Assembly (NCBI GenBank): GCA_902594545.1
Contig: CACJMO010000009.1
Coordinates: 1 to 43,672 of the forward strand
DNA from: an uncultured SAR86 cluster bacterium
GTDB taxonomy: Bacteria; Pseudomonadota; Gammaproteobacteria; Magnimaribacterales; Magnimaribacteraceae
Length of the DNA: 43,672 nucleotides
Reading direction: 5' to 3'
A program made the translations under genes and the position numbers. Below the pieces are notes generated by a model, which was not told the DNA's origin, ran no database searches, and saw only the letters and a list, made by a program, of their open reading frames with translations. Within the stretch, counting starts at the first letter, position 1, and each line of letters opens with the position of its first letter. This document shows, piece after piece, positions 25,582 to 35,660 of the stretch.

Positions 25582-26196
25582 CTAGTGATAAACAATATCA
25601 ATTTCTTTTGGAATAGAAATTTCTAAATCTTCATTAGGGAATGAAAGCCAAGAAAGATTGAAGAAAGATAAAGTCACTGTTTGTCCAAAAGAATCGGTAT
25701 AGCTTAATTCTTCTAATTCAAAATTCCTGAAGTTAAGAAATAATTTTTCTAAGAAAGCATCATTACTTTTAGGGGTTATTTCACAGATAGTTGTATTTTT
25801 GATCTTATCGCAATAGCTTATTTGATAAAGAGAGCTGAGACTGGAAACATCAGAAGTAAAAATGGAGATAGGAGTGTTTTTAAAATAATCCTCTTGAGGC
25901 AATACATCCATTTGCTCTAATTCATAATCAAGTCGAAAAATTGATTTACCATCAGAACCAATAACTTCTTGCATGGGTTCAAAATAAATAATCTTAAATT
26001 TTCCGTCTCTAACGGCCTTTATTGTTCCACTGACTGTCCTTTCATTGCCATCTTGGAAAGTTCTTTGCGTAAATTCTGCAGTTAAGTACTTTTTGTTATC
26101 AAAGTAATCGAAGAGGTTAGATTTATTTATTTCTTCAGCAAAAGATAAGTTAACTGAAACAGCAAAGCAAGAAATAACAAGAAACTTGTAAATCAT
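25582..26196 (-). CDS. lolA: Outer-membrane lipoprotein carrier protein
   Basis: LolA is the periplasmic chaperone that carries lipoproteins from LolCDE to LolB. The 204-residue protein starts with a signal peptide (cleavage near residue 20, SFAEE). It has the LolA core: TAEFTQRTF near 38-46 with the conserved FxQ-like segment, then SGTIKAVRDGKFKIIYFEP with the conserved Gly-Lys-Phe and Pro. The gene overlaps the phosphodiesterase gene by 4 bases. Position between ftsK and serS is the conserved gammaproteobacterial place for lolA. Confidence 0.93.
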   Translation of the reverse strand: MIYKFLVISCFAVSVNLSFAEEINKSNLFDYFDNKKYLTAEFTQRTFQDGNERTVSGTIKAVRDGKFKIIYFEPMQEVIGSDGKSIFRLDYELEQMDVLPQEDYFKNTPISIFTSDVSSLSSLYQISYCDKIKNTTICEITPKSNDAFLEKLFLNFRNFELEELSYTDSFGQTVTLSFFNLSWLSFPNEDLEISIPKEIDIVYH

Positions 26197-27353
26197 TGTA
26201 ACTCTATGATTTTTCCCTGCATGTATTCTGGTACATCGAGATTTAAAAGATCTAAAATTGTAGGTGTAATATCTAGTTGATGAACTTTTTGCAATCTCTT
26301 ATTTGCTACTTTATTGCCGTAAGCAAGAAATATACCGTGCATATGTTTATTTTCTTTAGGATTGTATCCATGCATACCGATGGGTGGATTAGAATTACTT
26401 CTAGTTACAAGCATGTTAGGGATACTGGTAGTAACAATTACATCTCCTGTTCTTGTCTCATTAAACATATTAAATTCCTTTGGAAGATCTTCTTTAGACC
26501 AAACAGAAAGGTGTTGGTTTTCTTGTAAAGAGGAAATGGCCCTTTTAAGTTCTTCTTTCTTATCTAAAAAAATATGCGCAACTGCAGGGCCGGTCGAAAT
26601 TCTTGCGTCTATAGAATTTAATTTCAAAATTTCTTTTAAATTTATGAAATTTGATACATCCGACATACCATGATCGCTAACCACTAAAAGAGTCACTTTA
26701 TCCCAAATATTTCTTCGTGTTATTTCTTCTATTAGTTGGAATAAGATTTTGTCTTGTTTATTTAGTTGTTTGAATACATCAGGATGAGTAGCTCCTTTTT
26801 GATGAGCAACGGAATCGGTCCCATGCCACCAACTCATTATTAGGCGGGGTCTTAAATCAATGTCCATATCCAACCATTCTAAAATTTGGTCTAGTTTTTC
26901 CTTTTCACTTATACGTCCATTGAATGGAGCTTTGCTGTAACTAATTGACGTCTCTCTCCAGTCAGTTTCAGATCCTACCCAAAAATAAGTAGCGGTTTTA
27001 ATGTCCTGATTTTCTACAATTGACCAAACAGGTTCTGATTGAATCCAGCTGGCATCTGGACTGTAACTAAATGACCCTCTTTCTTTGTCGTAAAACGAGT
27101 TGTGCAAAATACCATGTAAATCTGGCGTAACACCGGTAGCCATAGTTACATGAGTCGGAAAGGTGGATGATTGATACACAGGAACTAACGAAGATGCTCT
27201 TGCACCTGCTTTTGTTATATAGCTAAATGCCTCGGTTTCAGTTCTTTCCAAGTAATCAAATCTAAGTCCATCTAGGGAGATGACTATTACAATATTTTCA
27301 TCTGAATGGACAAATGATGAAAATAAGAACAGTAAGAAACAGAGCTTCTTCAA
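26193..27353 (-). CDS. Secreted alkaline-phosphatase-fold phosphodiesterase (NPP/ENPP family)
   Basis: This 386-residue protein belongs to the nucleotide pyrophosphatase/phosphodiesterase group. Metal ligands and nucleophile are visible: D in ISLDGLRFDY, the Thr of STFPTHVTMATG, D/H in VVSDHGMSDV, and H in GMHGYNP. The start chosen is TTG at 27353, one base after the ftsK stop, giving a clean signal peptide (MKKLCFLLFLFSSFVHS). An ATG at 27398 inside ftsK would add 15 unrelated residues and lacks a ribosome-binding site. It probably hydrolyses nucleotides or phosphodiesters in the periplasm. It is inserted between ftsK and lolA, which are adjacent in E. coli. Confidence 0.88.
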   Translation of the reverse strand: MKKLCFLLFLFSSFVHSDENIVIVISLDGLRFDYLERTETEAFSYITKAGARASSLVPVYQSSTFPTHVTMATGVTPDLHGILHNSFYDKERGSFSYSPDASWIQSEPVWSIVENQDIKTATYFWVGSETDWRETSISYSKAPFNGRISEKEKLDQILEWLDMDIDLRPRLIMSWWHGTDSVAHQKGATHPDVFKQLNKQDKILFQLIEEITRRNIWDKVTLLVVSDHGMSDVSNFINLKEILKLNSIDARISTGPAVAHIFLDKKEELKRAISSLQENQHLSVWSKEDLPKEFNMFNETRTGDVIVTTSIPNMLVTRSNSNPPIGMHGYNPKENKHMHGIFLAYGNKVANKRLQKVHQLDITPTILDLLNLDVPEYMQGKIIELQ

Positions 27354-27354
27354 T

Positions 27355-29727
27355 TTAGTCTTCTGGTGGTGGGGGAATAAGAACTTCTCGGTTGCCATTC
27401 GAGGCCATCGGACTCAATACCCCAGCTTCTTCCATGGTCTCAATCATTCTTGCAGCTCGGTTGTAACCTATGCGTAATCTTCTTTGTACCGCCGAGATTG
27501 ATGCTCTTCTTGATTGTGCAACAAAGGCTACTGCCTCATCATACAGTTCATCTTTTTCTCCATCCTCGTCTTCTTCTGAAGCTATTCCAGGCATGCCTAC
27601 TACAGCACCTTCTTCTTGTGTTACTTCATCTAAATATTCTGCTTTACCTCTCTGCCTCCAATCATCCGCTACTCGCTGCACTTCGTCATCACCCACAAAG
27701 GCTCCATGAACCCTTTGTGGAATAGAAGTTCCCGGCGCTAAATACAACATATCACCTTTTCCAAGAAGCTGCTCAGCACCACCTTGGTCTAGAATTACTC
27801 TGGAATCCATCTTAGAAGCGACTTGAAATGCGACTCTGGAAGCAATATTGGCTTTAATGAGACCTGTGATTACATCAACAGAAGGTCTTTGGGTTGCAAG
27901 CAACATATGTATTCCAGCTGCCCTTGCCTTTTGGGCTATTCTTGCTATCAATTGTTCAGCAGTTTTACCAACCACCATCATTAAATCTGCTAATTCATCA
28001 ACGGCCAATACGATCAGTGGCAGTTCTTCAAGATCAGGAGCCTCTTCACCCTCTTCTGCATCGTTAATTTTCCATGTAGGATCTTTGATTGGTTCTCCGG
28101 AAGATATAGCATCTGTAACTTTTTTGTTATAGCCATTAAGATTTCTTACTCCTAAGTGGGCCATTAACTTGTAGCGTCTTTCCATTTCATTGACACACCA
28201 CCTGAGTCCGCTGGATGCTTCTTTCATATCAGTTATCACTGGAGCAAGAAGATGAGGTATATCTTCATATACAGACAACTCTAACATTTTGGGATCTATT
28301 AAAATCATTCTTACTTGTTCGGGATTAGCCTTGTAGAGAATACTTATAAGCATGGCATTGATTGCGACAGACTTTCCGGATCCTGTTGTTCCAGCTACCA
28401 ATAAGTGAGGCATAGAGGCTAAGTCCGCCACCACAGCAGAGCCACTTATATCTTTTCCTAATGCTACTGTTATAGGGCTTTTAGATTCATCATAATTCTT
28501 GCTCGATAGCACCTCACTCAACAAGACGGGCTGTCTATCCTCTCGAGGAACCTCTATGCCGATGGTATCTTTACCTTCAATAACTTCAACAATTCTTACA
28601 CTTGTTTTTGCAAGAGAACGAGCTAAATCCTTGCTTATGTTCGATACCTGATTTACCTTCAACCCACTTGGGAGTTTGAGTTCGAGTCTTATAACAACTG
28701 GTCCTGGTTGAATGGATTCAACTTCAACATCATTCACGTTGTATTCTGCAAGCTTTGAAACTACGAGCTCTCCCAGCCTACGAAGAGAATCTTCTGATGT
28801 TTCATCAGAAAATTCTTGTTTCTTTTCCTCAAGCAAAGATAATTTTGGAGGCGAAGTGGGTTCTTTGTATTCAAATAATTCGGCCTGTTTCTCTTGCTCG
28901 ACTCTTTTGCTGGTTTCTATTTTAGGTTTTGGTTGTATCACCTCTGCGGGTTTTGTTTTTTCTTTAATCTTTGTGCTAACTATGACCTTTTCTTGTCTTT
29001 CAAGTTTTTCGGCTCTTAGTTTTTGCTTTTCTCTGATCTTTTCTAAAATTTCGGAAGCCTTATCTCCAAAGGATGAGCCTGAAGAAACTAAAAGCTCCTG
29101 CGATTTATTGATAAGCGCAACCCATGAAACCTCCAAAGAAAGAGTTAGTCCCAGCAAAAGTGTTGAAGAAAACAATAGTACACTTCCTATGAAGCTAAGT
29201 GGAATTATGAAGAGAGAAGAAATCTTTGAGCCTATCAAACCCCCACCTTCTTGAGGTAAAAAACTGATTCCCGGTTCAAGAATTAAAGAGAATAAAGTAG
29301 ATCCAGAAACAACCACTAATATCCAACCAAAAATCTTCAGTCCCAGTAAACCTGTATAAATATCTGAAAAAGGTACTCGATTTCTGGAGAGTAAAAAATG
29401 TCTAATTAAAGGCCACAAAAGCCAATAAACCAGAATATAAGACATGTAACCGAATATGGTTAATAGAAAATCGCTTACATAAGCACCCCAACTACCCACT
29501 GCGTTTGATACTTGAGTGATGTCTTGATTGTTACCAGAAAAAACTTGTGTATTCCATCCAGAATCGCGGGGAGAAAAAGTTGTTAGTGCAAGAAGGATGA
29601 AAATTCCAAAAAACCCTTGAATAATTAACCAAGAATCCAATATCAGTTTGTTAAGGCGTATACGAGATACCGATACAGCTTGGTTCGATGATTTCTTTGT
29701 TGCTTGAGCCTTTTTAACCACTAACAA
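27355..29727 (-). CDS. ftsK: DNA translocase FtsK
   Basis: FtsK couples cell division to chromosome segregation, pumping DNA to the dif site and activating XerCD. The 790 residues include an N-terminal membrane domain with four helices (about 30-200), a charged linker (about 225-310) and the RecA-like motor. Walker A is GTTGSGKS (446-453) and Walker B is [11 protein letters not shown] (571-581). The C-terminal winged-helix gamma domain (last about 65 residues, [20 protein letters not shown]) reads KOPS. The start is TTG at 29727 or GTG at 29721; neither has a clear ribosome-binding site. It is the first gene of the ftsK / phosphodiesterase / lolA / serS operon and divergent from trxB. Confidence 0.97.
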   Translation of the reverse strand: MLVVKKAQATKKSSNQAVSVSRIRLNKLILDSWLIIQGFFGIFILLALTTFSPRDSGWNTQVFSGNNQDITQVSNAVGSWGAYVSDFLLTIFGYMSYILVYWLLWPLIRHFLLSRNRVPFSDIYTGLLGLKIFGWILVVVSGSTLFSLILEPGISFLPQEGGGLIGSKISSLFIIPLSFIGSVLLFSSTLLLGLTLSLEVSWVALINKSQELLVSSGSSFGDKASEILEKIREKQKLRAEKLERQEKVIVSTKIKEKTKPAEVIQPKPKIETSKRVEQEKQAELFEYKEPTSPPKLSLLEEKKQEFSDETSEDSLRRLGELVVSKLAEYNVNDVEVESIQPGPVVIRLELKLPSGLKVNQVSNISKDLARSLAKTSVRIVEVIEGKDTIGIEVPREDRQPVLLSEVLSSKNYDESKSPITVALGKDISGSAVVADLASMPHLLVAGTTGSGKSVAINAMLISILYKANPEQVRMILIDPKMLELSVYEDIPHLLAPVITDMKEASSGLRWCVNEMERRYKLMAHLGVRNLNGYNKKVTDAISSGEPIKDPTWKINDAEEGEEAPDLEELPLIVLAVDELADLMMVVGKTAEQLIARIAQKARAAGIHMLLATQRPSVDVITGLIKANIASRVAFQVASKMDSRVILDQGGAEQLLGKGDMLYLAPGTSIPQRVHGAFVGDDEVQRVADDWRQRGKAEYLDEVTQEEGAVVGMPGIASEEDEDGEKDELYDEAVAFVAQSRRASISAVQRRLRIGYNRAARMIETMEEAGVLSPMASNGNREVLIPPPPED

Positions 29728-29759
29728 ATCTAAGTTTTAACTATTGTATAGTTTATTAA

Positions 29760-30761
<1,002 letters not shown>

Positions 30762-30762
30762 A

Positions 30763-31536
30763 ATGCAATACCTGAAGATAGAAAAACAAGATGCTATTGC
30801 AATAGTAAGCATCGATCGAACTGAATCTATGAATGCCTTGAGTATTGATGTTCTAAAGGAGATCTGCACATTAAAGGAACTCTTCAGAGAGGATCTAGAG
30901 ACAAGGGTAGTAATTTTTACTGGAGAAGGTAAAAATTTTTCTGCAGGAGCCGATCTTAAGGAAAAAGCTCAATTATCAACAAAACTAGAATCCTGGAGAA
31001 ACAACTTTGGAAAACCTGCCATTAAGTCAATATTAGAAATAGACCAAATAACAATAGCTGCTGTAAACGGATATTGTCTAGGAGGAGCTGCGTGTATCGC
31101 TTCAGCTTGTGACTTTAGAATCGCATCTGAAGAGGCGATATTGGGATACCCTGAAATTAACTTAGGAATTAACCTGAACTGGCTTGGATTACCTTTAGCT
31201 GTTCGTTTAATAGGACCTGCAAAAGCCAAGAAAATGGTGATTGGCGGAAAAAATGAAGATGCTAAAACCCTTTTTTCATGGGGTTTTTACGATGAAATAT
31301 GTCGACCTGAAGAACTGTTAATTAAAGCAAAAGAAATGGCCAGTCTTTATGCGTCCAAATCACCTATTGCCGCTCAAATGATCAAAAGGAGTGTTAACAA
31401 TCTTGTGTACAAGAATGATGAGTCCATAATGCATATGGACTATGACCAAACATTATTGACTCATGAAACTAAAGACCGAAAAGAGGCCGTTACAGCTTTC
31501 TTCGAGAAAAGAGAACCAGAGTTTAAAGGCGATTAA
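30763..31536 (+). CDS. Enoyl-CoA hydratase/isomerase family protein
   Basis: This 257-residue crotonase-fold protein has oxyanion-hole segments NFSAGAD (about 58-64) and CLGGAA (about 105-110). By eye, the Glu of the PE motif is kept (GYPEINLG, E131), while the GGGCE glutamate position is Cys111. A single-Glu arrangement is found in some hydratases and isomerases of the family, so the reaction is uncertain. It is in an operon with trxB, and its stop directly abuts that of the converging flavin oxidoreductase gene. Confidence 0.88.
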   Translation: MQYLKIEKQDAIAIVSIDRTESMNALSIDVLKEICTLKELFREDLETRVVIFTGEGKNFSAGADLKEKAQLSTKLESWRNNFGKPAIKSILEIDQITIAAVNGYCLGGAACIASACDFRIASEEAILGYPEINLGINLNWLGLPLAVRLIGPAKAKKMVIGGKNEDAKTLFSWGFYDEICRPEELLIKAKEMASLYASKSPIAAQMIKRSVNNLVYKNDESIMHMDYDQTLLTHETKDRKEAVTAFFEKREPEFKGD

Positions 31537-32517
31537 TTAAGCTGATTTACTCTCTAGAGCCTTTTTAGCTTCTTCGTATTCTTCCACTAAAGCATCAACA
31601 GCCTGTTTTACAGACGGTACATTGTGCAAGTTGCCAATGCCCTGTCCCGAGCCCCAAATATCTTTCCAAGCTTTCTTTTGGTTGTCACCACCCATTCCTG
31701 AACTTCCAAAGTTCATATCATTCTTATCGGCATACGGAAGATTATCTGGATCAAGCCCTGCGTTAACAACACTAGGCTTTAAGTAGTTTCCATGAACGCC
31801 TGTGAAAGTTGAAGAGTACATAATATCGTTGGCTGTACTTTCTACGATCATATCTTTATAGCCTTCAGAAGCATTCGCTTCCTCAGTAGCAATAAATCTT
31901 GTGCCAATGTAAGCGAAATCTGCACCCATAGCTTGAGCAGACAAGATAGATGCCCCATGAGAGATACTACCGGATAAAGCTACAGGTCCATCAAAGAATT
32001 CTCTTACTTCTCTAACTAAAGCAAAAGGACTGAGCGCACCAGCATGACCACCTGCTCCAGCACAAACAAGAATTAGTCCGTCCGCTCCCTCATCAACAGC
32101 TTTTTTTGCATGTCTTATATTAATTACATCATGCATCACAGCGCCGCCGTAGCTGTGCACTGCATCTACAACAGACTTAGGAGCTCTTAGACTTGTAATG
32201 ATTATTGGCACTTCATGTTCTACACACACTTCCATGTCATGTTCTAACCTATTATTTGAATGATGACATATCTGATTGACTGCAAAAGGAGCCACGACCG
32301 CATCAGGATTTTGCTCTTTAAATTCAGTAAGTTCCTTTTTCATCATTGAGATCCATTCTGTTAACTTTTCTTCAGGTCTCGCATTTAAAGCGGGAAAAGA
32401 ACCAACAACACCTGCTTTACACTGTGCTAATACAAGCTCAGGATAAGAAACAGTAAACAAAGGAGCACCGATAACAGGTATCCTAGTTTTATCTTTTAAA
32501 AAATTTACAACATCCAT
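31537..32517 (-). CDS. Nitronate monooxygenase-like FMN-dependent oxidoreductase (first copy)
   Basis: This 326-residue TIM-barrel flavoprotein is of the nitronate monooxygenase / 2-nitropropane dioxygenase superfamily, which also includes FabK-like and other NAD(P)H-dependent flavin oxidoreductases. The FMN-phosphate region reads GAGGHAG near residues 156-162 (with the catalytic-type His), followed by ALSGSISHG and GADFAYIGTRFIAT. True nitronate activity is not proven by sequence. A strong AGGAG ribosome-binding site precedes the ATG. It ends the SDR / sohB / acuI-like / small membrane protein operon. Confidence 0.88.
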   Translation of the reverse strand: MDVVNFLKDKTRIPVIGAPLFTVSYPELVLAQCKAGVVGSFPALNARPEEKLTEWISMMKKELTEFKEQNPDAVVAPFAVNQICHHSNNRLEHDMEVCVEHEVPIIITSLRAPKSVVDAVHSYGGAVMHDVINIRHAKKAVDEGADGLILVCAGAGGHAGALSPFALVREVREFFDGPVALSGSISHGASILSAQAMGADFAYIGTRFIATEEANASEGYKDMIVESTANDIMYSSTFTGVHGNYLKPSVVNAGLDPDNLPYADKNDMNFGSSGMGGDNQKKAWKDIWGSGQGIGNLHNVPSVKQAVDALVEEYEEAKKALESKSA

Positions 32518-32535
32518 TTTATTTCTCCTAATAGA

Positions 32536-32667
32536 TTACTGACTGGATACCCAAAAATAAGCTGCTGCAGTCAAACTTAAAATAATAACTACTGCAGCAA
32601 TGGCATCAAGCTTGCTGTCTTCTTGACGCATTAATTCTTTTTCTTCATCTGTATGATGATCTGACAT
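32536..32667 (-). CDS. Small single-pass membrane protein, 43 residues
   Basis: This short gene lies between the acuI-like and flavin-oxidoreductase genes. It starts at an ATG with an AGGAG ribosome-binding site 6-7 bases upstream. The first 20 residues are charged and acidic (MSDHHTDEEKELMRQ...). Residues 21-40 form one hydrophobic helix (AIAAVVIILSLTAAAYFW), and the protein ends in Ser-Ser-Gln. No signal peptidase site is visible, so it should stay anchored with the acidic end in the cytoplasm. Its function is unknown. A similar-sized membrane protein precedes the second copy of the flavin oxidoreductase. Confidence 0.78.
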   Translation of the reverse strand: MSDHHTDEEKELMRQEDSKLDAIAAVVIILSLTAAAYFWVSSQ

Positions 32668-32681
32668 TTCTATTCTCCTGT

Positions 32682-33671
32682 TTAATTTAAATTGACTAAT
32701 ACCCTGCCAACCTGTCCACCTTTCAAAATTGTATTTATTTCAGTCTCGAGTCCTTCCAAAGAAACTTCTCTAACCAGACCAGATAAGTCCAACTTCCAAT
32801 CTGATGCAAAATTTTCCCAGACTTCTTCCTTCTTGCCGAGTGGAATTTCTACTGAATCAATGCCCAAAAGAGCATTTCCTCTTAATATAAATGGAAAAAT
32901 AGAGCTTTCAAAAGATGGTCCTCCTACTAGGCCGCTGCATGCTACAGCACCACCTGGTCTTAAAGATGCTAATAAAAGAGATAGTACGCTTCCACTTACC
33001 ACATCTACGCCCATATCCCATAGAGGTTTTCCCATGGGCAGTCTAGTCATTTCGGCTAATTCATCCCTTGAGATTACTTCTGAAGCACCAAGTTTTTTTA
33101 ACATAGAATGTTCAGCTTCCTTTCCTGTGACGGCAGTTATCTCAGATCCGAGTTTAGACAAAAGCATAACAGCAATTGAACCAACTCCACCTGTGGAACC
33201 AGTTACGATAGATTTGAGACCTTCTAACTTTTGATCGGCATAATCTTCTAGTGCTTTTATAGATAGACCAGCGGTGAGTCCTGCTGTACCGAGAGACATT
33301 GCCTCAACTTCGCTAAGGCCCGAAGGTAATGAAATTGCCCAATCAGCAGGCACTCTTATGTATTGTCCGAAGCCTCCAGAAGTATCCATACCGAGGTCAT
33401 AACCAGTAACAATGACAGTATCCCCCTCTTTAAAGTTTGGGTTATTTGATTCTTGCACATTTCCCACGGCATCTATCCCAGGGGTATGAGGGTAATTTCT
33501 TGTAACACCAGGAGATCCAGAGGCAGATAAAGCATCTTTATAGTTCAAAGATGAATAATTAACTTTAATTAAGAGATCGCCTTCTGGCAGATCATTAATA
33601 CTTCTCTCTATGATAGATAATGTGTTTTGATTTTCCCCTTTTGAGGATTCAAGAGCTTTAAATGTTGTCAT
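32682..33671 (-). CDS. acuI: Acryloyl-CoA reductase-like quinone oxidoreductase (AcuI/YhdH, MDR family)
   Basis: This 329-residue medium-chain dehydrogenase/reductase lacks zinc ligands and matches the YhdH/AcuI subgroup. NYSSLNYKDALSASG, YPHTPGIDAVG and VTGSTGGVGSIAV (the NADPH Rossmann motif) are characteristic. AcuI reduces acryloyl-CoA to propionyl-CoA with NADPH, detoxifying acrylate from DMSP breakdown or reactive acyl-CoA from other routes. I see no DMSP lyase or dddP-type gene in the window, so general acrylate defence is equally likely. The ATG overlaps the sohB stop (ATGA). Confidence 0.87.
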   Translation of the reverse strand: MTTFKALESSKGENQNTLSIIERSINDLPEGDLLIKVNYSSLNYKDALSASGSPGVTRNYPHTPGIDAVGNVQESNNPNFKEGDTVIVTGYDLGMDTSGGFGQYIRVPADWAISLPSGLSEVEAMSLGTAGLTAGLSIKALEDYADQKLEGLKSIVTGSTGGVGSIAVMLLSKLGSEITAVTGKEAEHSMLKKLGASEVISRDELAEMTRLPMGKPLWDMGVDVVSGSVLSLLLASLRPGGAVACSGLVGGPSFESSIFPFILRGNALLGIDSVEIPLGKKEEVWENFASDWKLDLSGLVREVSLEGLETEINTILKGGQVGRVLVNLN

Positions 33672-34687
33672 GATATAAACCTGTCCCTGTTAATTAAGTC
33701 ATAAAATTTCATTAAAGATTTCTCCAAGATTAACTGCATTGAAAATGCAAACTTCTCCGACAAATTCTTTTTCTCCTCGAAGTTTATTTCAAATAATTTT
33801 GCACTTTTAGATAACTCTACTAAATAATTATCAGAAGTTTCCAAAGCGTCAACTAGTCCGACTTCTAATGCCTTTTCGCCTTGCCAAACTTCACCTGTGG
33901 CAACAACATCTGTATCTACTTGTGGGCGCTGGTCCTTTACAAAATCTTTAAAAATTAAATGGAGATCTTCTAAATCTTCTTTGAATTTTTCTCTTCCTGC
34001 ATCAGTATTTTCGCCAAGAGTTGTTAATGTTCTTTTAAATTCTCCCGCAGTATGCATCTCAAAATCAATTAAATTTTTCTTGAGAAGCCTGTGGAAATTT
34101 GGGAGTTGAGCAATAACACCAATTGAACCTACTATTGCCCAAGGTGCAGCTATTATTTTTGAAGCTACGCAAGACATAAGATAACCACCGCTTGCAGCAA
34201 CTTTGTCGATACATACCGTTAAATTAATTTTATTATCAACCAGTCTTTTGAGCTCAGCTGCACAAAGACCGTAGGCGTAAGCCGATCCTCCTCCGCTTTC
34301 AACTTTAACTACTACCTCTTTACATTGTGTTTCAGATAAAAGAATTGCATTTATTTCTTGTTTTAGCTTTTCAACCTCAGAAGCTTGGATATCTCCTTTA
34401 AAGTTAAGAACAAAGACTGATTCTTCAGTATCCTCTTTATTCTTTTTCTTTTTCTTTTTAGCTTCTTCTTTGTTAAATTTCTTTAACTCTTTAGGATTCA
34501 TCAAGGACCCTTTTACAGCATTACCCATTTCCTCATATTTCTCGGAAAGGTTGCTGATACTTAGCTTCCCTTTTGGTAACGATTTACCTTTTGAAGAGCC
34601 GATTATCATCAACAGAGGCACTGTGACAGCAAGAGCTATCGTGAATACCTTCAGTAAGAAGATTAAGTAATCTAAGAGAAGTTCCAT
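33668..34687 (-). CDS. sohB: S49-family inner-membrane protease SohB
   Basis: This 339-residue membrane-anchored serine protease has an N-terminal helix (about 8-29) and a Lys-rich linker (residues 74-84). The ClpP-like domain has Ser166 (AASGGYL) and Lys218 (GEFKRT) forming the expected Ser-Lys dyad. SohB and SppA cut signal-peptide remnants and damaged membrane proteins. It follows the SDR gene by 3 bases and overlaps the acuI-like gene by 4, so it is in the middle of this operon. Confidence 0.94.
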   Translation of the reverse strand: MELLLDYLIFLLKVFTIALAVTVPLLMIIGSSKGKSLPKGKLSISNLSEKYEEMGNAVKGSLMNPKELKKFNKEEAKKKKKKNKEDTEESVFVLNFKGDIQASEVEKLKQEINAILLSETQCKEVVVKVESGGGSAYAYGLCAAELKRLVDNKINLTVCIDKVAASGGYLMSCVASKIIAAPWAIVGSIGVIAQLPNFHRLLKKNLIDFEMHTAGEFKRTLTTLGENTDAGREKFKEDLEDLHLIFKDFVKDQRPQVDTDVVATGEVWQGEKALEVGLVDALETSDNYLVELSKSAKLFEINFEEKKNLSEKFAFSMQLILEKSLMKFYDLINRDRFIS

Positions 34688-34690
34688 TTT

Positions 34691-35458
34691 TTACTTGGGC
34701 TGCATCCTAATTGCACCATCCAATCTAATGGTCTCTCCATTTAGAAAAGGATTTTCAACCATATGTTTTGCGAGTGCGGCATACTCAGAAGGTATACCTA
34801 ATCTCTTAGGAAATTGTGTCATTTCTATGAGAGGATTTCTAACAGCATCCGGTGCCATACCCATTAAAGGAGTATCGAAAATACCAGGAGCTATTGTGTT
34901 GATTCTAATTCCCATTCTGGCCAAATCTCTAGCTATGGGAAGAGTCATACCAACAACTCCGCCTTTACTCGCGCTATAGGCAGCTTGACCAATTTGACCA
35001 TCAAAAGCAGCAACTGAAGCAGTATTTATTATCACGCCACACTCTCCATCTTCATTAGGTTCATTATCTGCCATTGCAACAGCAGCTAGTCTTAAAACGT
35101 TAAAAGTTCCATTTAAGTTGATGTCAACAACTGTCTTAAAATAATCAAGGGGATGAGCACCATTTTTACCAACAGTTTTACTGGCGCTACCAATACCTGC
35201 ACAGTTTACAACTACATGTAGGCCGCCAAAAACCTCCACGGTTTTATCTACGGCAGATTGGACGGAAGATTCATCAGTAACATTAGCAATGACGTAACTT
35301 GCATTTGATCCAAGCTTTTCCACGGCACTTTTTGCATTATCTTCGTTTAGATCTAAAAGCATGATCTTAGCACCTGCATCAAGTAATGTTTCTGCAGTAG
35401 CTAAACCTAAGCCTGAAGCACCACCAGTTATAAGAGCTACTTTATTTGAAATTTCCAT
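34691..35458 (-). CDS. SDR family 3-hydroxyacyl-CoA dehydrogenase-like protein (HSD10 type)
   Basis: This 255-residue short-chain dehydrogenase has TGGASGLG (11-18), NCAG (85-88), and the catalytic residues Ser148, Tyr161 and Lys165 (AYSASKGG). The long insertion before the active site and the end [10 protein letters not shown]...[13 protein letters not shown] match type 2 3-hydroxyacyl-CoA dehydrogenases (HSD17B10-like), which oxidise 3-hydroxy-2-methylbutyryl-CoA and related intermediates. An AGGAG ribosome-binding site precedes the ATG. It is the first gene of the operon that ends with the flavin oxidoreductase at 31537. Confidence 0.9.
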   Translation of the reverse strand: MEISNKVALITGGASGLGLATAETLLDAGAKIMLLDLNEDNAKSAVEKLGSNASYVIANVTDESSVQSAVDKTVEVFGGLHVVVNCAGIGSASKTVGKNGAHPLDYFKTVVDINLNGTFNVLRLAAVAMADNEPNEDGECGVIINTASVAAFDGQIGQAAYSASKGGVVGMTLPIARDLARMGIRINTIAPGIFDTPLMGMAPDAVRNPLIEMTQFPKRLGIPSEYAALAKHMVENPFLNGETIRLDGAIRMQPK

Positions 35459-35489
35459 TTTTTCTCCTGTTATCTCGCATTAAAAGTTG

Positions 35490-35503
35490 CGTGATATTAC
35501 ACG
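35490..35503. repeat. Inverted repeat in the SDR promoter region (possible operator)
   Basis: CGTG-ATATTA-CACG is a perfect 4-base inverted repeat with a 6-base centre, 32 to 45 bases upstream of the SDR start. It overlaps a TAATAT sequence on the minus strand that could be the -10 box. A small repressor site is possible, but the repeat is short enough to occur by chance. Confidence 0.3.
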
Positions 35504-35558
35504 ATAAGAGAAAAAAATTCATGAATAGTATCCTTGTAAGAACTAAAAAAAACGACAT

Positions 35559-35575
35559 CGCACGAAAATAGTGCA
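35559..35575 (+). promoter_or_regulatory. NtrC-like activator binding site
   Basis: CGCACGAAAATAGTGCA contains GCAC-N7-GTGC, the half-site arrangement and spacing of the E. coli glnA NtrC sites (GCAC-N7-GTGC). It is centred about 63 bases before the start predicted from the sigma-54 element at 35603-35620. Only one such site is seen. Confidence 0.5.
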
Positions 35576-35602
35576 ATTTTTAATTAAATTACTTAATTTT
35601 AA

Positions 35603-35620
35603 TTGGCACCTAAATTGCAT
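35603..35620 (+). promoter_or_regulatory. Sigma-54 (-24/-12) promoter of the TorF porin gene
   Basis: TTGGCACCTAAATTGCAT fits the sigma-54 consensus TGGCAC-N5-TTGC exactly, with the GG and GC dinucleotides separated by 10 bases. The predicted start is near 35630, leaving a leader of about 30 bases with a good TAAGGAG ribosome-binding site. A weak sigma-70 reading (TTGGCA with TATTTG 17 bases later) is also possible. Confidence 0.65.
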
Positions 35621-35660
35621 ATTTGTATTTGTATTATTTATAAACTTATAAGGAGTTAGA

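Noticed and set aside
27354-27398. Start of the phosphodiesterase at the ATG at 27398 inside ftsK
   Set aside because: It has no ribosome-binding site and adds 15 residues before an otherwise ideal signal peptide that begins at the TTG at 27353.
28712-29254. 180-codon Ser/Phe-rich plus-strand open frame opposite ftsK
   Set aside because: It is antisense to the charged ftsK linker, and its Ser/Phe richness comes from reversed Glu/Lys codons.
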